A stretch of 64,000 nucleotides of DNA from Desulfamplus sp964425195 (GCA_964425195.1 CAYRLG010000014.1:1-64000), one strand, 5' to 3'. Shown: positions 53,767-63,859, counted from the stretch's first letter. A program made the numbers and translations. Notes: generated by a model not told the origin, from the sequence alone.

Positions 53767-54606
53767 ATGGAATTTGATTTAGACACACCTGATTCAGATA
53801 CAGAGTTAGAGATAGAGAATGAGCAAACAGTAAAACTTTATGCATTTTATATTGCAGAGTCCATAAATTTAAAACAGCTTAAAGCAGATTTTACAGGAAA
53901 ACTTCTGACATCAAGCAGCTATGAACTGTTTTATGCTGTTGGTGATAGTGGTTATATTAACATATTTAACTATGGAGCTGTTGTATTTGCCAATTTCTCA
54001 ACAATTGAGATGAGTAAAACAATTAATTTTCTTAGGAGCTATTGCTCTGTTTTTTTTGATAAAAAACTTGATGAGCAGTATGAAATTATAATGCAAAAAG
54101 AGAGCGAAATTATTTTTACATTCAATGCTCTTAGTATTCCTAAGATAAATGAGAACGTTATCAAAATTGCAATGCTCAATTTAGCACATTCCGTCTCTTT
54201 GGATTATTACACAGAAATCTCTGAGGAGCTTCTCACATCTATAAAAAATTTCACCATTGAGCTTGAAACTAAAGGTAAATTGCATATCAGCAAAAAGAAT
54301 ATGCTTAAATTCATTGGTAAATCTCTAAATACAAAAAACAGGATTGCTGAAAACCTTTACATATTTGATGCTCCTGAAATTGTATGGGAAGATGAGTATA
54401 TAGATAAAATAAACAGAGGTCTTATAGAGTCATTTGAACTCAGAAACAGACATAAAGAGATCGAATTCACCTTTAAAAACATAGAGGATAATCTTTATAT
54501 TTTTCTTGAAATAAATCAGCATCATGAAAGCAACAAATTAGAGTATATAATTATTATCCTTATTTTTATTGAAGTGATAAACATGTTTGTCTCAAAAATT
54601 CATTAG
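53767..54606 (+). CDS. RMD1/YagE (DUF155)-family protein in the polyphosphate operon
   Basis: I take the ATG at 53767 as the start (279 residues); a TTG at 53698 would add 23 residues. The central VNIFNYG-type segment (GYINIFNYGAVVFANFS) is the hallmark of the RMD1/DUF155 family, which includes fungal Rmd1 and human mitochondrial RMND1. The family ends with a C-terminal membrane helix, here LEYIIIILIFIEVINMFVSK. Its biochemical role is not known. It sits tightly between ppk1 and ppx in a Pho-boxed operon, which links it to polyphosphate by context. Confidence 0.78.
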   Translation: MEFDLDTPDSDTELEIENEQTVKLYAFYIAESINLKQLKADFTGKLLTSSSYELFYAVGDSGYINIFNYGAVVFANFSTIEMSKTINFLRSYCSVFFDKKLDEQYEIIMQKESEIIFTFNALSIPKINENVIKIAMLNLAHSVSLDYYTEISEELLTSIKNFTIELETKGKLHISKKNMLKFIGKSLNTKNRIAENLYIFDAPEIVWEDEYIDKINRGLIESFELRNRHKEIEFTFKNIEDNLYIFLEINQHHESNKLEYIIIILIFIEVINMFVSKIH

Positions 54607-54650
54607 ATTAAAAAGAACTAAACATTTGTCATAAATATGGAGGATAAAAA

Positions 54651-55544
54651 TTGAAATTTGCATCTGTTGATATTGGATCCAATGCAGTGAGATTACTTTT
54701 GGCTCAGGTTTTAAATAATGGACGTCCATTCTTTTCAAAAGACTCTTTAGTTAGAATTCCAATAAGATTAGGTGAAGATGCTTTTACTGATGGAGTTATT
54801 TCTGAAGAGAAAAAAGAGAAACTAATTACAGCCATGATTGGATTTAAGTATATCATAGATGCTTATAAGCCATTAGATTTTATGGGATGTGCCACTGCTG
54901 CCATGAGAGAAGCCTCCAATAGTGAGGAGATTGTATCTGAAATTAAAGAGAAATCAGGGATAGAGCTTGAAGTTATAAGTGGACGCAAAGAGGCAGAAAT
55001 TATCTGCTCTAACCATATTGAACAAAATCTATCATCTACGGGCAGATCATATCTTCATATTGATGTTGGAGGTGGCAGTACTGAGATGACACTTTTTTCT
55101 AAAGGCAAAACTATTGTTTCTGAATCATTTAATATTGGAGCAGTTAGAATAATTAAAGAAAAAGTAACTCAAAATAATTGGGATACAATGAAATCATGGA
55201 TAAAAGAGCAGATAAAAAGGCATGATAGACCCATAGAGGCTATTGGAAGCGGAGGAAATATAAATAAAATATATAAATTTGCTGGTAAAAAAGATCAGAC
55301 ATATATGTCATACAAAAAAGTGGAAAAGATTTTTAACTATTTAAACTCATTTTCATTCGATGAACGTGTCAGGATATTAAATCTTCATACTGACAGGGCA
55401 GATGTTATAATTCCAGCAGCTTCCACATTTTTGAAAATTATGAAATGGGGGAAAATAGAGAAAATTCATGTACCACAAATAGGGCTTGCAGATGGAGTTG
55501 TCCGGTCACTTTATCAGAAACATAACGTCAAACAAGAATTTTAA
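54651..55544 (+). CDS. ppx: Exopolyphosphatase / guanosine pentaphosphatase (Ppx/GppA family)
   Basis: A 297-residue actin-fold phosphatase starting at TTG behind GGAGGATAAAA. The N-terminal DIGSNAVRLLLA (phosphate 1 motif), the middle IDVGGGSTEM (phosphate 2) and FIAIGSGGNINKI-like adenosine motif are present. It is of the short form without the C-terminal HD domain (E. coli Ppx is 513 residues). It would degrade polyphosphate or pppGpp. Part of the sixA-ppk-phoU operon. Confidence 0.93.
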   Translation: MKFASVDIGSNAVRLLLAQVLNNGRPFFSKDSLVRIPIRLGEDAFTDGVISEEKKEKLITAMIGFKYIIDAYKPLDFMGCATAAMREASNSEEIVSEIKEKSGIELEVISGRKEAEIICSNHIEQNLSSTGRSYLHIDVGGGSTEMTLFSKGKTIVSESFNIGAVRIIKEKVTQNNWDTMKSWIKEQIKRHDRPIEAIGSGGNINKIYKFAGKKDQTYMSYKKVEKIFNYLNSFSFDERVRILNLHTDRADVIIPAASTFLKIMKWGKIEKIHVPQIGLADGVVRSLYQKHNVKQEF

Positions 55545-55583
55545 AATATTAAAGCCTATAGTTACAAAGGAGCTTACAAAGTT

Positions 55584-56498
55584 ATGGAGGAGCTTAAAAT
55601 TATTGATGAGTTTAGAATCTGTTATATATCAAGGGAATCTGCTGTTATAGGGCACTTTAAACACGCTTCTAAAAATGGAGATGAAAATGCTATCCATGAG
55701 TTACGGGTTGAGATAAAAAAGATAAGAGCTTTTCTTGAGCTAATTAAAGGGATTACCCCATACTTTGACTTTAGAAAAACATTTCAACCAATTAAAGAGC
55801 TGTTTAAAGCTGCAGCACCAATAAGAGATGCCCAAGTTCTTCAGACAATGACAAGAGAGTATATTTCAGAAGTTGGCTTGAATGTAAATTTAAGTGAATA
55901 TTTTAATATACTCAAAAATAAGGAGATGGTGGGGAAAAAAGATTTTTTGAAGTTTTGCAAAACATTTGATCCATCAATTTTTGAAAAAAATTGGTCTATT
56001 GTGGAAAAGGCGATCTCACGTTACGGTGAAAATATATTATCTTACGATGAAAACCTTAGAGATCATGCAAAAGACTATATAAAAACTCTGTTAAGCAATC
56101 TAAATGAATTAAGCTGCAAAACAGCTTTAGATGAGAGCCAGTATCACGACATCAGAATATTGTGTAAAAGATGTAGATATACTTTAGAGATACTATCAAG
56201 GCTATTTGCTCCCGAAGCGTTTGAAACTATGAATAAAAATCTGAAACAGATTCATCAACCTTTAGGAGAGTGGCATGACACAGAAGCTGCCATTAAACTA
56301 ATAAATAAAATATTGTCTAATGATGTTTGGGAAGACCTCTTTTTATCAGATAATAGTTTATTGAATCAGAGACTCACTCCACTTTTTAGTAAATCTTCTT
56401 ATGAAGATATGTTGCAATCTTTTAATGTAAGAAAGCAGCATTTTGAAGACCTTTTTTTAAAACGCTTTAAAACATTTAATCTAAAGGAAATTTTTTAA
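55584..56498 (+). CDS. CHAD-domain protein
   Basis: A 304-residue helical protein with the CHAD domain pattern: conserved His and Arg/Lys in AIHELRVEIKKIRAFLEL near residues 37-54, a middle IRDAQVLQTM stretch, and HDIRILCKRCRYTLEIL and GEWHDTEAAIKL near the C-terminus. CHAD domains bind polyphosphate through these basic residues. The protein would bind or scaffold polyphosphate granules. It follows ppx and precedes phoU by one base. Confidence 0.92.
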   Translation: MEELKIIDEFRICYISRESAVIGHFKHASKNGDENAIHELRVEIKKIRAFLELIKGITPYFDFRKTFQPIKELFKAAAPIRDAQVLQTMTREYISEVGLNVNLSEYFNILKNKEMVGKKDFLKFCKTFDPSIFEKNWSIVEKAISRYGENILSYDENLRDHAKDYIKTLLSNLNELSCKTALDESQYHDIRILCKRCRYTLEILSRLFAPEAFETMNKNLKQIHQPLGEWHDTEAAIKLINKILSNDVWEDLFLSDNSLLNQRLTPLFSKSSYEDMLQSFNVRKQHFEDLFLKRFKTFNLKEIF

Positions 56499-56499
56499 T

Positions 56500-57153
56500 A
56501 TGGCAGCAAATTTACAAAAAGAGATAAGTAAAATAAAAAACGCTATTCTTTCACTTGGGGCAATGGCAGAGCATCGTTTCAGAAAGGCAATTGCGGCTGT
56601 GGATAAAAGGGATATAGAGATTGCCCAGTCTATCATAGATTCTGATGTTGAGATTGATGAGCTTGAAGTAGATATTGAAGAGGAGTGCCTTAAAATTTTA
56701 GCACTTTACCAGCCCGTGGCAATTGATTTGAGATTTATTATAGCTGTAATTAAGATAAATAACGATCTTGAAAGGGTAGCAGATGAGGCAGTAAATATTG
56801 CACAGAGAGTTAAAAGCATTTCTGGTAAAAATTTAGGACGGTATGATTTTGACTATACTCACATGGCAGAACTTGCAGGTATTATGCTTAAAAAGAGCCT
56901 TGATGCTTTGGTCCAGATGGATGCAGACATAGCAGAGTCTGTTCAAACTATGGATAAAAAGGTAAATGCTATAAGAGATGCAGCTTATGATGCAATGAAA
57001 GCAGCAATTATAGGTGCACCTGAATATGCTGGACAGATTGTCAACCGCTATCTTATCTCAAGACATTTAGAGAGAATAGGAGATCATGCTACAAACATTG
57101 CTGAAGAGGTTAGACATCTTATTGAGGGAAGAATTGTAAGACATGAAATTTGA
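56500..57153 (+). CDS. phoU: Phosphate signalling protein PhoU
   Basis: A 217-residue all-helical protein with the two PhoU repeats and their metal-binding E(D)xxxD motifs, seen in DSDVEIDELEVDIEEECLKILALYQPVAIDLRFIIAVIKINNDLERVADEAVNIA and RHLERIGDHATNIAEEV. PhoU proteins restrain the Pho response when phosphate is plentiful, working with PhoR and the Pst transporter. No pst or phoR-phoB genes are in the window. It closes the polyphosphate operon. Confidence 0.94.
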   Translation: MAANLQKEISKIKNAILSLGAMAEHRFRKAIAAVDKRDIEIAQSIIDSDVEIDELEVDIEEECLKILALYQPVAIDLRFIIAVIKINNDLERVADEAVNIAQRVKSISGKNLGRYDFDYTHMAELAGIMLKKSLDALVQMDADIAESVQTMDKKVNAIRDAAYDAMKAAIIGAPEYAGQIVNRYLISRHLERIGDHATNIAEEVRHLIEGRIVRHEI

Positions 57154-57179
57154 TAGATTTAAAAGCATTAAAGTAACTA

Positions 57180-58022
57180 TTATAAAAGATTGAATTCCAT
57201 GCCACAAGCCACACCAAAACAGGTTATTGAAGAGTTTCTTTTTTTAAGAATATCCTGACACAAACTGACCATCTGATCCATTGCGTCATCACTTCTCTCC
57301 TGATTTATATGAAAAAGCCCAAGTTGCTTGACGTTTGCGTTTATTGCAAGTTCGAGCACATCTGTATATGAAGAGTGTCCCCACCCTTTTTTGGATGGAT
57401 ACTCTTCAGGAGTAAACTCCATATCATGAAATAGGAGATCAGCATCTTTGGAAAATAGGGTGTACTCCTCTATGGTTTTACCACCTGGATGAGGATGTGT
57501 TAGCTCATTATCTGTGAGGAATACAAAAACTTTGCCATTTTCAGAGAAGCGATAACCAAATCCACCACCTGGGTGACTTAGGGGAATAGTTGTAATATCA
57601 AGAGAGCCTATTGAGAAACTTGAGTCCCCCTTCTCTTCGTAAATTACATTTGCCTGCATCTCTTTCATAGTAATGGGAAAGAAAGGGGGAGACATTATGT
57701 TGGATATGATCTCTTTTACAGGAATCGCATTAAAGCTGCTATTATGGATAGTAATTGTTATATTAGAATCTTGAAGCGGCTTAAAAAAAGGAAAACCTGA
57801 AATATGATCCCAATGTGTGTGGGTAAACAGTATGTGGTAATGCAAATTACTATTTAAGGGGGAATCAAGCCCAAGTTTTCGTAAACCAGTACCTGCATCA
57901 ACAATAACAGTCTCTCCGCTTTGTGCCTTTATCTGGATACAGGTTGTCTCTCCTCCATACCTATTATACTCTTCACCTGCCACAGCAATTGAACCACGTG
58001 AACCCCAGCATTTAATATACAT
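57180..58022 (-). CDS. Metallo-beta-lactamase-fold hydrolase
   Basis: A 280-residue protein of the RNase Z/PhnP-like MBL group. The metal ligands are in FTHTHWDHISG, a later His in HPGG, the Asp in FLTDNE and the final His in GLFHINQER. The N-terminal WGSRGSIAVAG is typical of the MBL-fold proteins that hydrolyse phosphodiesters or cyclic nucleotides. It is convergent with phoU. Substrate unknown. Confidence 0.82.
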   Translation of the reverse strand: MYIKCWGSRGSIAVAGEEYNRYGGETTCIQIKAQSGETVIVDAGTGLRKLGLDSPLNSNLHYHILFTHTHWDHISGFPFFKPLQDSNITITIHNSSFNAIPVKEIISNIMSPPFFPITMKEMQANVIYEEKGDSSFSIGSLDITTIPLSHPGGGFGYRFSENGKVFVFLTDNELTHPHPGGKTIEEYTLFSKDADLLFHDMEFTPEEYPSKKGWGHSSYTDVLELAINANVKQLGLFHINQERSDDAMDQMVSLCQDILKKRNSSITCFGVACGMEFNLL

Positions 58023-58352
58023 GCCTCATCCTTGCTATTATCGTTTTTTTTGAATAATACTACTTTAACTGGCTACCATATCAAAGGCTGATAGTCCATA
58101 AAAAAATGAATCAACCATTTGTTGACTTTCCTCTTTTATTATCTTAGGAAAATGGCGTGTTATGATAAATAGTGTGAATCGAAAGATATTGCTTTTTGGA
58201 GCAGCCAGTGGCTAATAGTTGCACAGATACTTATTGATATCTAAATCAGCTATGTGCTGCTTTTTAAATCAGAAAGTAATTGCTGTAATCTAAACCTTTT
58301 TAATCAGATTTGTAAAGATGAACTTTTACAAAAAAGGAGAATTTAACAATTT
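58023..58352. other. Divergent intergenic region before the acyl-CoA dehydrogenase gene
   Basis: About 330 bases without a supported gene. A sigma-54-like TGG...TTGC at 58209-58222 has nine rather than ten bases between GG and GC and is not called. A strong ribosome binding site (AAAAAGGAG) precedes the acyl-CoA dehydrogenase start. Confidence 0.5.
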
Positions 58353-60200
58353 ATGGCACAGTTAATTTCAGATAGAAGAGATGTAGATTTTGTACTACAC
58401 GAACAACTTGGAATGGTTGAACATGAACTATTTGCTGAATTTAATAAAAAAACCGTTGATCTGATAGTTTCAGAGGCAAGGAATTTAGCAATTAAGGAGA
58501 TATTACCAACCCAAAAACCCGGAGATGAAGAGGGATGTACTCTTGAAAATGGAATAGTAAAAGTGCCTGAATGTTTCAAACGGGCATGGGAGCTTTATAA
58601 AGAGGGTGAGTGGCTTGCGATGACCGACTCTCCTGAAGTTGGCGGTCAGGGGATGCCAAAACTTGTTGGGCTTGCTGCTAACGAATACCTTGTTGGTGCA
58701 AATCCAGCTTTTATGCTTTACAGCGGAATGACTCATGGTGCTGCAAAACTTGTTGAGGAGTTTGGTACAAAAGAGCAAAAAGCCCTTTACATGAAAAAGA
58801 TGTTTTCAGGTGAATGGGGTGGAACAATGCTATTGACCGAACCTGAAGCAGGTTCTGATGTTGGTGCATTAACTACAAGTGCAAAGCTAAATGATGATGG
58901 TACATACTCAATTACAGGCACAAAAATTTTTATCTCTGCTGGTGAGCATAATCTTTGCAAAAATATAATCCACCCTGTCCTTGCCCGTATTGAAGGCTCT
59001 CCTGCTGGTACAAAAGGGATATCTCTGTTTCTTGTTCCAAAATATCACGTAAATCCTGATGGTTCTTTAGGAGCATTCAACAACGTTGTATGTACAGGCA
59101 TTGAAGAGAAGATGGGTATTCATGGCAACGCAACATGTACGCTATCACTTGGAGAGAAAGGTCCAAGTATCGGAACTCTTCTTGGTGAGATAAATCAAGG
59201 TATGCCTGAGATGTTTAGAATGATGAACGAAGCCCGTGCCTTTGTTGGACTTCAGGCTTTTGGAGTTGCAACAGCATCTTATATGTATGCTTTAGAGTAT
59301 GCAAGAACAAGAGTTCAGGGACGCAATATTACTGCTGGTAAAGATCCAAACGCAAAGAGTGTTCCAATCATTCAACATCCTGATGTAAAACGCCAGCTTC
59401 TGAACATGAAAGCGTGGGTTGAGGGAATGAGAAGTTTGATATATCTGAACGGCAAATGTGCAGATATGAAAGCTGCTGCCTCAACTGATGAAGAGAGAGA
59501 AAAATATAGCGATCTTATTGAAGTTTTAACACCTCTTGTGAAAGGATATGTTACAGACAAGGCTCTTGAAGTATGCAGTCATGGTGTTCAAGTTTATGGT
59601 GGATATGGTTATATAAAGGAGTTTCCTGTTGAACAACTTATGAGAGATTCTCGAATCTTCATGATTTATGAAGGTACAAACGGAATTCAGGCAATGGATC
59701 TCTTGGGAAGAAAACTTGGAATGAAAAAGGGGAAATCCTTTGGTTACTTTATTGAGCTTATACAAAACACTATTAATGAGGCAAAGACAGTTAAAGGAGT
59801 TGAACAGATAACAGCAAAAATGGAGATAGCTCTTGATAAACTTGTATCAACTGCAAAGATTATTGGAGATCGCTCACGCTCAGCAGATATGGTGAACGCA
59901 TACTCTTTTGCCCACCCGTTCCTTGAAGTTACAGGGGATATAACTATGGCGTGGATGTTGCTATGGAGAGCGTCTGTTGCTGCTCCAAAGCTTACACAAA
60001 AAGCCGGCTCTATTGATAGAACAGCTATTAAAGATGCTGCTGATAAAAACAGGGATGCTGCCTACTATACGGGTCAGATTATTACAGCAGAGTTTTTTAT
60101 AAATACTATTTTACCTGCTACCCTTGGTAAGATGGATGCTATTGTAGAAGGAGATAGATCGGTTGAGGATATGCCAGAGGTCTCTTTTGGATCAAAATAG
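58353..60200 (+). CDS. Long acyl-CoA dehydrogenase (about 600-residue class)
   Basis: A 615-residue FAD enzyme that introduces a double bond next to the thioester of acyl-CoA. The N-terminal helical region is longer than in the 380-residue forms. FAD contact motifs are visible in MLLTEPEAGSDVGA and ITGTKIFISAGEHN. The catalytic Glu is in FMIYEGTNGIQAMDLLGRKLG. A C-terminal extension of about 150 residues follows. This larger class occurs with beta-oxidation genes; here it is single, with CheD on the opposite strand two bases away. Confidence 0.9.
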   Translation: MAQLISDRRDVDFVLHEQLGMVEHELFAEFNKKTVDLIVSEARNLAIKEILPTQKPGDEEGCTLENGIVKVPECFKRAWELYKEGEWLAMTDSPEVGGQGMPKLVGLAANEYLVGANPAFMLYSGMTHGAAKLVEEFGTKEQKALYMKKMFSGEWGGTMLLTEPEAGSDVGALTTSAKLNDDGTYSITGTKIFISAGEHNLCKNIIHPVLARIEGSPAGTKGISLFLVPKYHVNPDGSLGAFNNVVCTGIEEKMGIHGNATCTLSLGEKGPSIGTLLGEINQGMPEMFRMMNEARAFVGLQAFGVATASYMYALEYARTRVQGRNITAGKDPNAKSVPIIQHPDVKRQLLNMKAWVEGMRSLIYLNGKCADMKAAASTDEEREKYSDLIEVLTPLVKGYVTDKALEVCSHGVQVYGGYGYIKEFPVEQLMRDSRIFMIYEGTNGIQAMDLLGRKLGMKKGKSFGYFIELIQNTINEAKTVKGVEQITAKMEIALDKLVSTAKIIGDRSRSADMVNAYSFAHPFLEVTGDITMAWMLLWRASVAAPKLTQKAGSIDRTAIKDAADKNRDAAYYTGQIITAEFFINTILPATLGKMDAIVEGDRSVEDMPEVSFGSK

Positions 60201-60201
60201 G

Positions 60202-60720
60202 TTATCTATCGCTCTGATATGGATACCAGTCTGACTGTCTTATGTTTTTAACCTTCAACACCGCAATCTCACAGGTTGAGGTGTTGAAAATTATCTTTCT
60301 ACCCACCTCTCCTCCCACATCTTCTGATATAATTTTTATCTGCTTACTATTTAGAATCTTGCGAGCTGTTCTGATATTATTTATTCCAACATTTATGTTA
60401 GAAGAGACCTCTGGATTGTGAGCTCCTCCAAATATTTGAGCCTCGATGTGGCTATTTTTAGAACCGTTTGATAGCATCATCTTTATTAAAGTGAGAGTTG
60501 CAACATTACCGTATATTGCAGTTGCTTTCTCTTTCTCTCTTGTTTCTGGAAGCTGAAAATGGTTCATTCCACCAATTTTCTGTTTTCTGTCAAACAGACA
60601 GACAGCTACAGAAGACCCAACTACTGTTGATATAGAGATAGGTCGTTTGTCTGACATATAAATAAAGCCGGGCTTTAATAGGTAATCTAATTTTATAGGG
60701 GTGGTATCTTGTTCATCCAT
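60202..60720 (-). CDS. cheD: CheD-like chemoreceptor deamidase homologue lacking the catalytic Cys
   Basis: A 172-residue CheD-family protein. The core STVVGSSVAVCLFD and GGMNHFQLP is clear, with the catalytic His at residue 54. The family's GSC motif reads GSS here: residue 37 is Ser (codon TCT) where the catalytic Cys is expected, while the next Cys (41) is the non-catalytic one. Deamidation of receptor glutamines should be lost or weak unless this is a sequencing error (TCT to TGT is one base). Receptor binding could remain. It is convergent with the acyl-CoA dehydrogenase gene; two chemoreceptor genes lie elsewhere in the window. Confidence 0.8.
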   Translation of the reverse strand: MDEQDTTPIKLDYLLKPGFIYMSDKRPISISTVVGSSVAVCLFDRKQKIGGMNHFQLPETREKEKATAIYGNVATLTLIKMMLSNGSKNSHIEAQIFGGAHNPEVSSNINVGINNIRTARKILNSKQIKIISEDVGGEVGRKIIFNTSTCEIAVLKVKNIRQSDWYPYQSDR

Positions 60721-61012
60721 TAAAGTGCCTCTGTATTTATATTTTAAGAGGTTTAATTTAACTCAACCTCGCTTTAAAACGCTGGAGTTAATAAGATTCA
60801 TAAAATATTTCCATTAAAATATTATATTAAATGTTCAATTTCAAGTGATTAAATATCAATCCAATCTTCTATTCTTCCAACAATAAAGTTGTTGACTATA
60901 AGTTTATTGTAAATTTATACCAGTAAAGAGTCAGAATTGCCCATTGACACTCATACAGCTTTATAATAATATCCTTTTTTTTAAATAAATTAGACGGTTG
61001 TAACAATATCGT

Positions 61013-63859
61013 ATGAATGAAAAAGAGCAAAAAACTAACACAGATAACAAAATAATCAGACGAATTCAGACGGATACAATAATCACAAGCCATATTAACT
61101 CTGATTTTGACGCAGTAGCATCTATGCTTGCTGCCCAGAAGCTATACCCCAACTCTATTGTTATTTTTCCCGGGTCACAAGAGAAGAGCCTACGTGATTT
61201 TTTCATAAGTTCAATGAGCTATCTGTTCAATATGGCAACCCCTTCTACTATTGATTTTTCAAGAGTAAAACGATTAGTGCTTGTAGATACAAGACAAAAG
61301 CATCGAGCTCCTGCTGTGGCAGAACTTATTGATCGAAGTACCAACTGTTTTGATGTTGAGCTGCATATATACGATCACCACCCAAAGCAGGAAGATGACC
61401 TTAAAGGCTCTTTAGATGTCTATCATCAAACAGGGGCAACAGTCACAATTTTAAGCAAAATTCTTAGAGAAAAAAATATTTTCATAACTCCAGAAGAGGC
61501 AACTATAATGGCTCTTGGTATCTATGAAGATACAGGTTCATTTACCTACTCCTCAACCACAGAGGCAGATTTTATAGAGGCTGGATTTCTTGTCTCATGT
61601 GGAGCATCAATAAATACAATTGCTGATCTCATTACTCGAGAAATCAGCACGGATCAGGTTACATGGTTAAATGCTCTTCTAAATGAGATAACTTGCCACA
61701 GAATCAATGGCTTTGATATTCATATATCATCTATATACTCCCCTTCATACATAACTGATCTTGCTTCAATTGTGCAAAAACTTGTAAAAATTGAGGATAT
61801 CAATGTCTTTTTTGCAATTGTACTCATGGAGAACAAAATAACTATTGTTGCAAGAAGCAGAGTTGATGAGGTTGATGTGGGGCAGATACTCTCAGCAATG
61901 GGAGGTGGAGGACATGCTTATGCTGCATCTGCAAAAGTGATGGATAAGACTTTAGCACAAGTAGAGATTGAAATTATTGACATTATTAAAAACAGAGTCA
62001 GAGCAAGGCAAATTGTTTTAGAGCTTATGTCATCACCACCAATTATAATTGATGCTATGATGCCATGCAGTCGTGCAAGCAGACTTATGACACGCTATAA
62101 CATAAATGCTCTGCTTATATCAGAAGGAGATCGCAATAATCTGACTGGTTACATTTCACGCCAAGTTATTGAAAAAACATTATACCACAATTTAGCTCAC
62201 CTTCCGGTAAAGGAGTACATGACAACAGATATGTCAACAATCTCTACTGACGCAGATATATCTGAAATTCAAAGTAAAATAATGGAAGGTAAACAGAGGA
62301 TTTTGCCTGTTATAAGAAAAAGTGAATATAATAGCTACTTTGGTGAATTAAATAGCAAAGATATAAACTCAAGTGATAAAGATAAAACAAGGCACAACAA
62401 AGAGCAAAGCTGGGACAATGAAGTTATAGGTGTTATAACTCGCACCGATCTTTTTAATTTTTTAATATCCTATGATAAAAATAGTAAAATAGCACACCAT
62501 GAAACGGCACATGGCAGAGACGATATAAGTATTCGTAACGCAAGAAAACGGAACATAGAGCCTTTTTTAAAAGAGCGACTTGAACCAAAAATTATTGATC
62601 TACTCAAAGATATTGGTATGGCAGGAGACCAAATAGGTCTTGATCTTTTTGTTGTTGGAGGATTTGTAAGAGATCTGCTTTTATACCGAAAAAGCGATGA
62701 TGTTGATATTGTTGTGGAGGGAGATGGAATAGCCTTTGCAAAACACCTTGCAGCTATGAAAAATGGACGTTGTAACATCCATCCTGAGTTTGGAACTGCT
62801 GTAGTCATTTTACAATCTGGATTTAAAATTGATGTAGCATCTGCACGGCTTGAATATTATAAATCCCCAGCAGCACTTCCAACTGTTGAGATGAGTTCTA
62901 TAAAGCTCGATCTTTTCCGGCGTGACTTTACAATAAACACACTTGCTATAAAGCTGAACTCAGATGGCTTTGGCACTTTAATCGATTTTTTTGGTGCACA
63001 GCGTGATCTTAAAGATAAAACTATCCGCATTATCCATAATTTAAGTTTTGTTGAAGATCCAACAAGAGTCTTTAGAGCAATAAGATTTGCCAACCGTTTT
63101 GGTTTTACCGTAGGAAAACTTACATCAAGCCTTATAAAGAATGCGATTAAACTCGATTTCTTTAAAAATTTAAGTGGGTTAAGGGTCTTTTCAGAGATTA
63201 AACAGATTTTGGAAGAGGAGAACCCAATACCAGCAATTGAACAGATAAAAGAGTATCAGCTTGACAGAGTTATCCATCCTGAATTTTCTATAGATAGAGA
63301 GACTATCGCAACTCTATCATCTGTTAAAAAGACCCTTACATGGCACGATCTTTTATATCTTGATGTAGAGTATTTACGATGGTCACTATACTTTATGGCA
63401 ATGCTCAGACGTACTCAGATAAGGGTGTGTGAAGAGATATGCGATAAATTTCAACTTCCGCCTCGCCAAAAAAGCATTGTTTTACGTGAAAGGCTCAGAG
63501 CAGACGAGAGGCTATATCTGCTTGAAAAGAGTATGTTAGAAAGAGCTGGGGGAGATTCACCATTTAAAAACAGCGAACTTTATAACATTATGTCAGTTTT
63601 TAAGACAGAACATATCCTATATATGATGGCAACAACAAAAAAAGAGGATGTAAGAAAGTCTATCTCATGGTTCTACACCCAGTTAAAAGATGTTGCTGTT
63701 TCAATAAGAGGCAAAGATTTGCTTGCAATGGGGATAAAGCCAGGACCAGCCTACAAAAATATTATCCAGTCTGTGCTTGAGGCAAAACTTGATGGTAAGT
63801 TAAAAAGTCGTGAAGATGAGTTGGAATTTGTCCAGAACATACTCATAAAACAGAAATAA
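61013..63859 (+). CDS. DHH-CBS-tRNA nucleotidyltransferase fusion
   Basis: A 948-residue protein joining three modules. An N-terminal DHH phosphoesterase (SHINSDFDAVAS near 26, DHH at 121-123) with a DHHA1 part ending in GGGGH (297-301) resembles oligonucleotide phosphatases. Two CBS repeats (about 340-490) with an insertion of charged residues follow. The rest is a class II nucleotidyltransferase with GGFVRD (549-554) and DDVDIVV (562-568), then RNA-binding helices. This layout is known in deltaproteobacteria; such proteins add CCA, A or poly(A) to RNA. Which activity applies cannot be judged here. A gene for tryptophanyl-tRNA synthetase follows. Confidence 0.9.
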   Translation: MNEKEQKTNTDNKIIRRIQTDTIITSHINSDFDAVASMLAAQKLYPNSIVIFPGSQEKSLRDFFISSMSYLFNMATPSTIDFSRVKRLVLVDTRQKHRAPAVAELIDRSTNCFDVELHIYDHHPKQEDDLKGSLDVYHQTGATVTILSKILREKNIFITPEEATIMALGIYEDTGSFTYSSTTEADFIEAGFLVSCGASINTIADLITREISTDQVTWLNALLNEITCHRINGFDIHISSIYSPSYITDLASIVQKLVKIEDINVFFAIVLMENKITIVARSRVDEVDVGQILSAMGGGGHAYAASAKVMDKTLAQVEIEIIDIIKNRVRARQIVLELMSSPPIIIDAMMPCSRASRLMTRYNINALLISEGDRNNLTGYISRQVIEKTLYHNLAHLPVKEYMTTDMSTISTDADISEIQSKIMEGKQRILPVIRKSEYNSYFGELNSKDINSSDKDKTRHNKEQSWDNEVIGVITRTDLFNFLISYDKNSKIAHHETAHGRDDISIRNARKRNIEPFLKERLEPKIIDLLKDIGMAGDQIGLDLFVVGGFVRDLLLYRKSDDVDIVVEGDGIAFAKHLAAMKNGRCNIHPEFGTAVVILQSGFKIDVASARLEYYKSPAALPTVEMSSIKLDLFRRDFTINTLAIKLNSDGFGTLIDFFGAQRDLKDKTIRIIHNLSFVEDPTRVFRAIRFANRFGFTVGKLTSSLIKNAIKLDFFKNLSGLRVFSEIKQILEEENPIPAIEQIKEYQLDRVIHPEFSIDRETIATLSSVKKTLTWHDLLYLDVEYLRWSLYFMAMLRRTQIRVCEEICDKFQLPPRQKSIVLRERLRADERLYLLEKSMLERAGGDSPFKNSELYNIMSVFKTEHILYMMATTKKEDVRKSISWFYTQLKDVAVSIRGKDLLAMGIKPGPAYKNIIQSVLEAKLDGKLKSREDELEFVQNILIKQK

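Noticed and set aside
58209..58222. TGG...TTGC upstream of the acyl-CoA dehydrogenase
   Set aside because: GG and GC are nine bases apart; sigma-54 needs ten.
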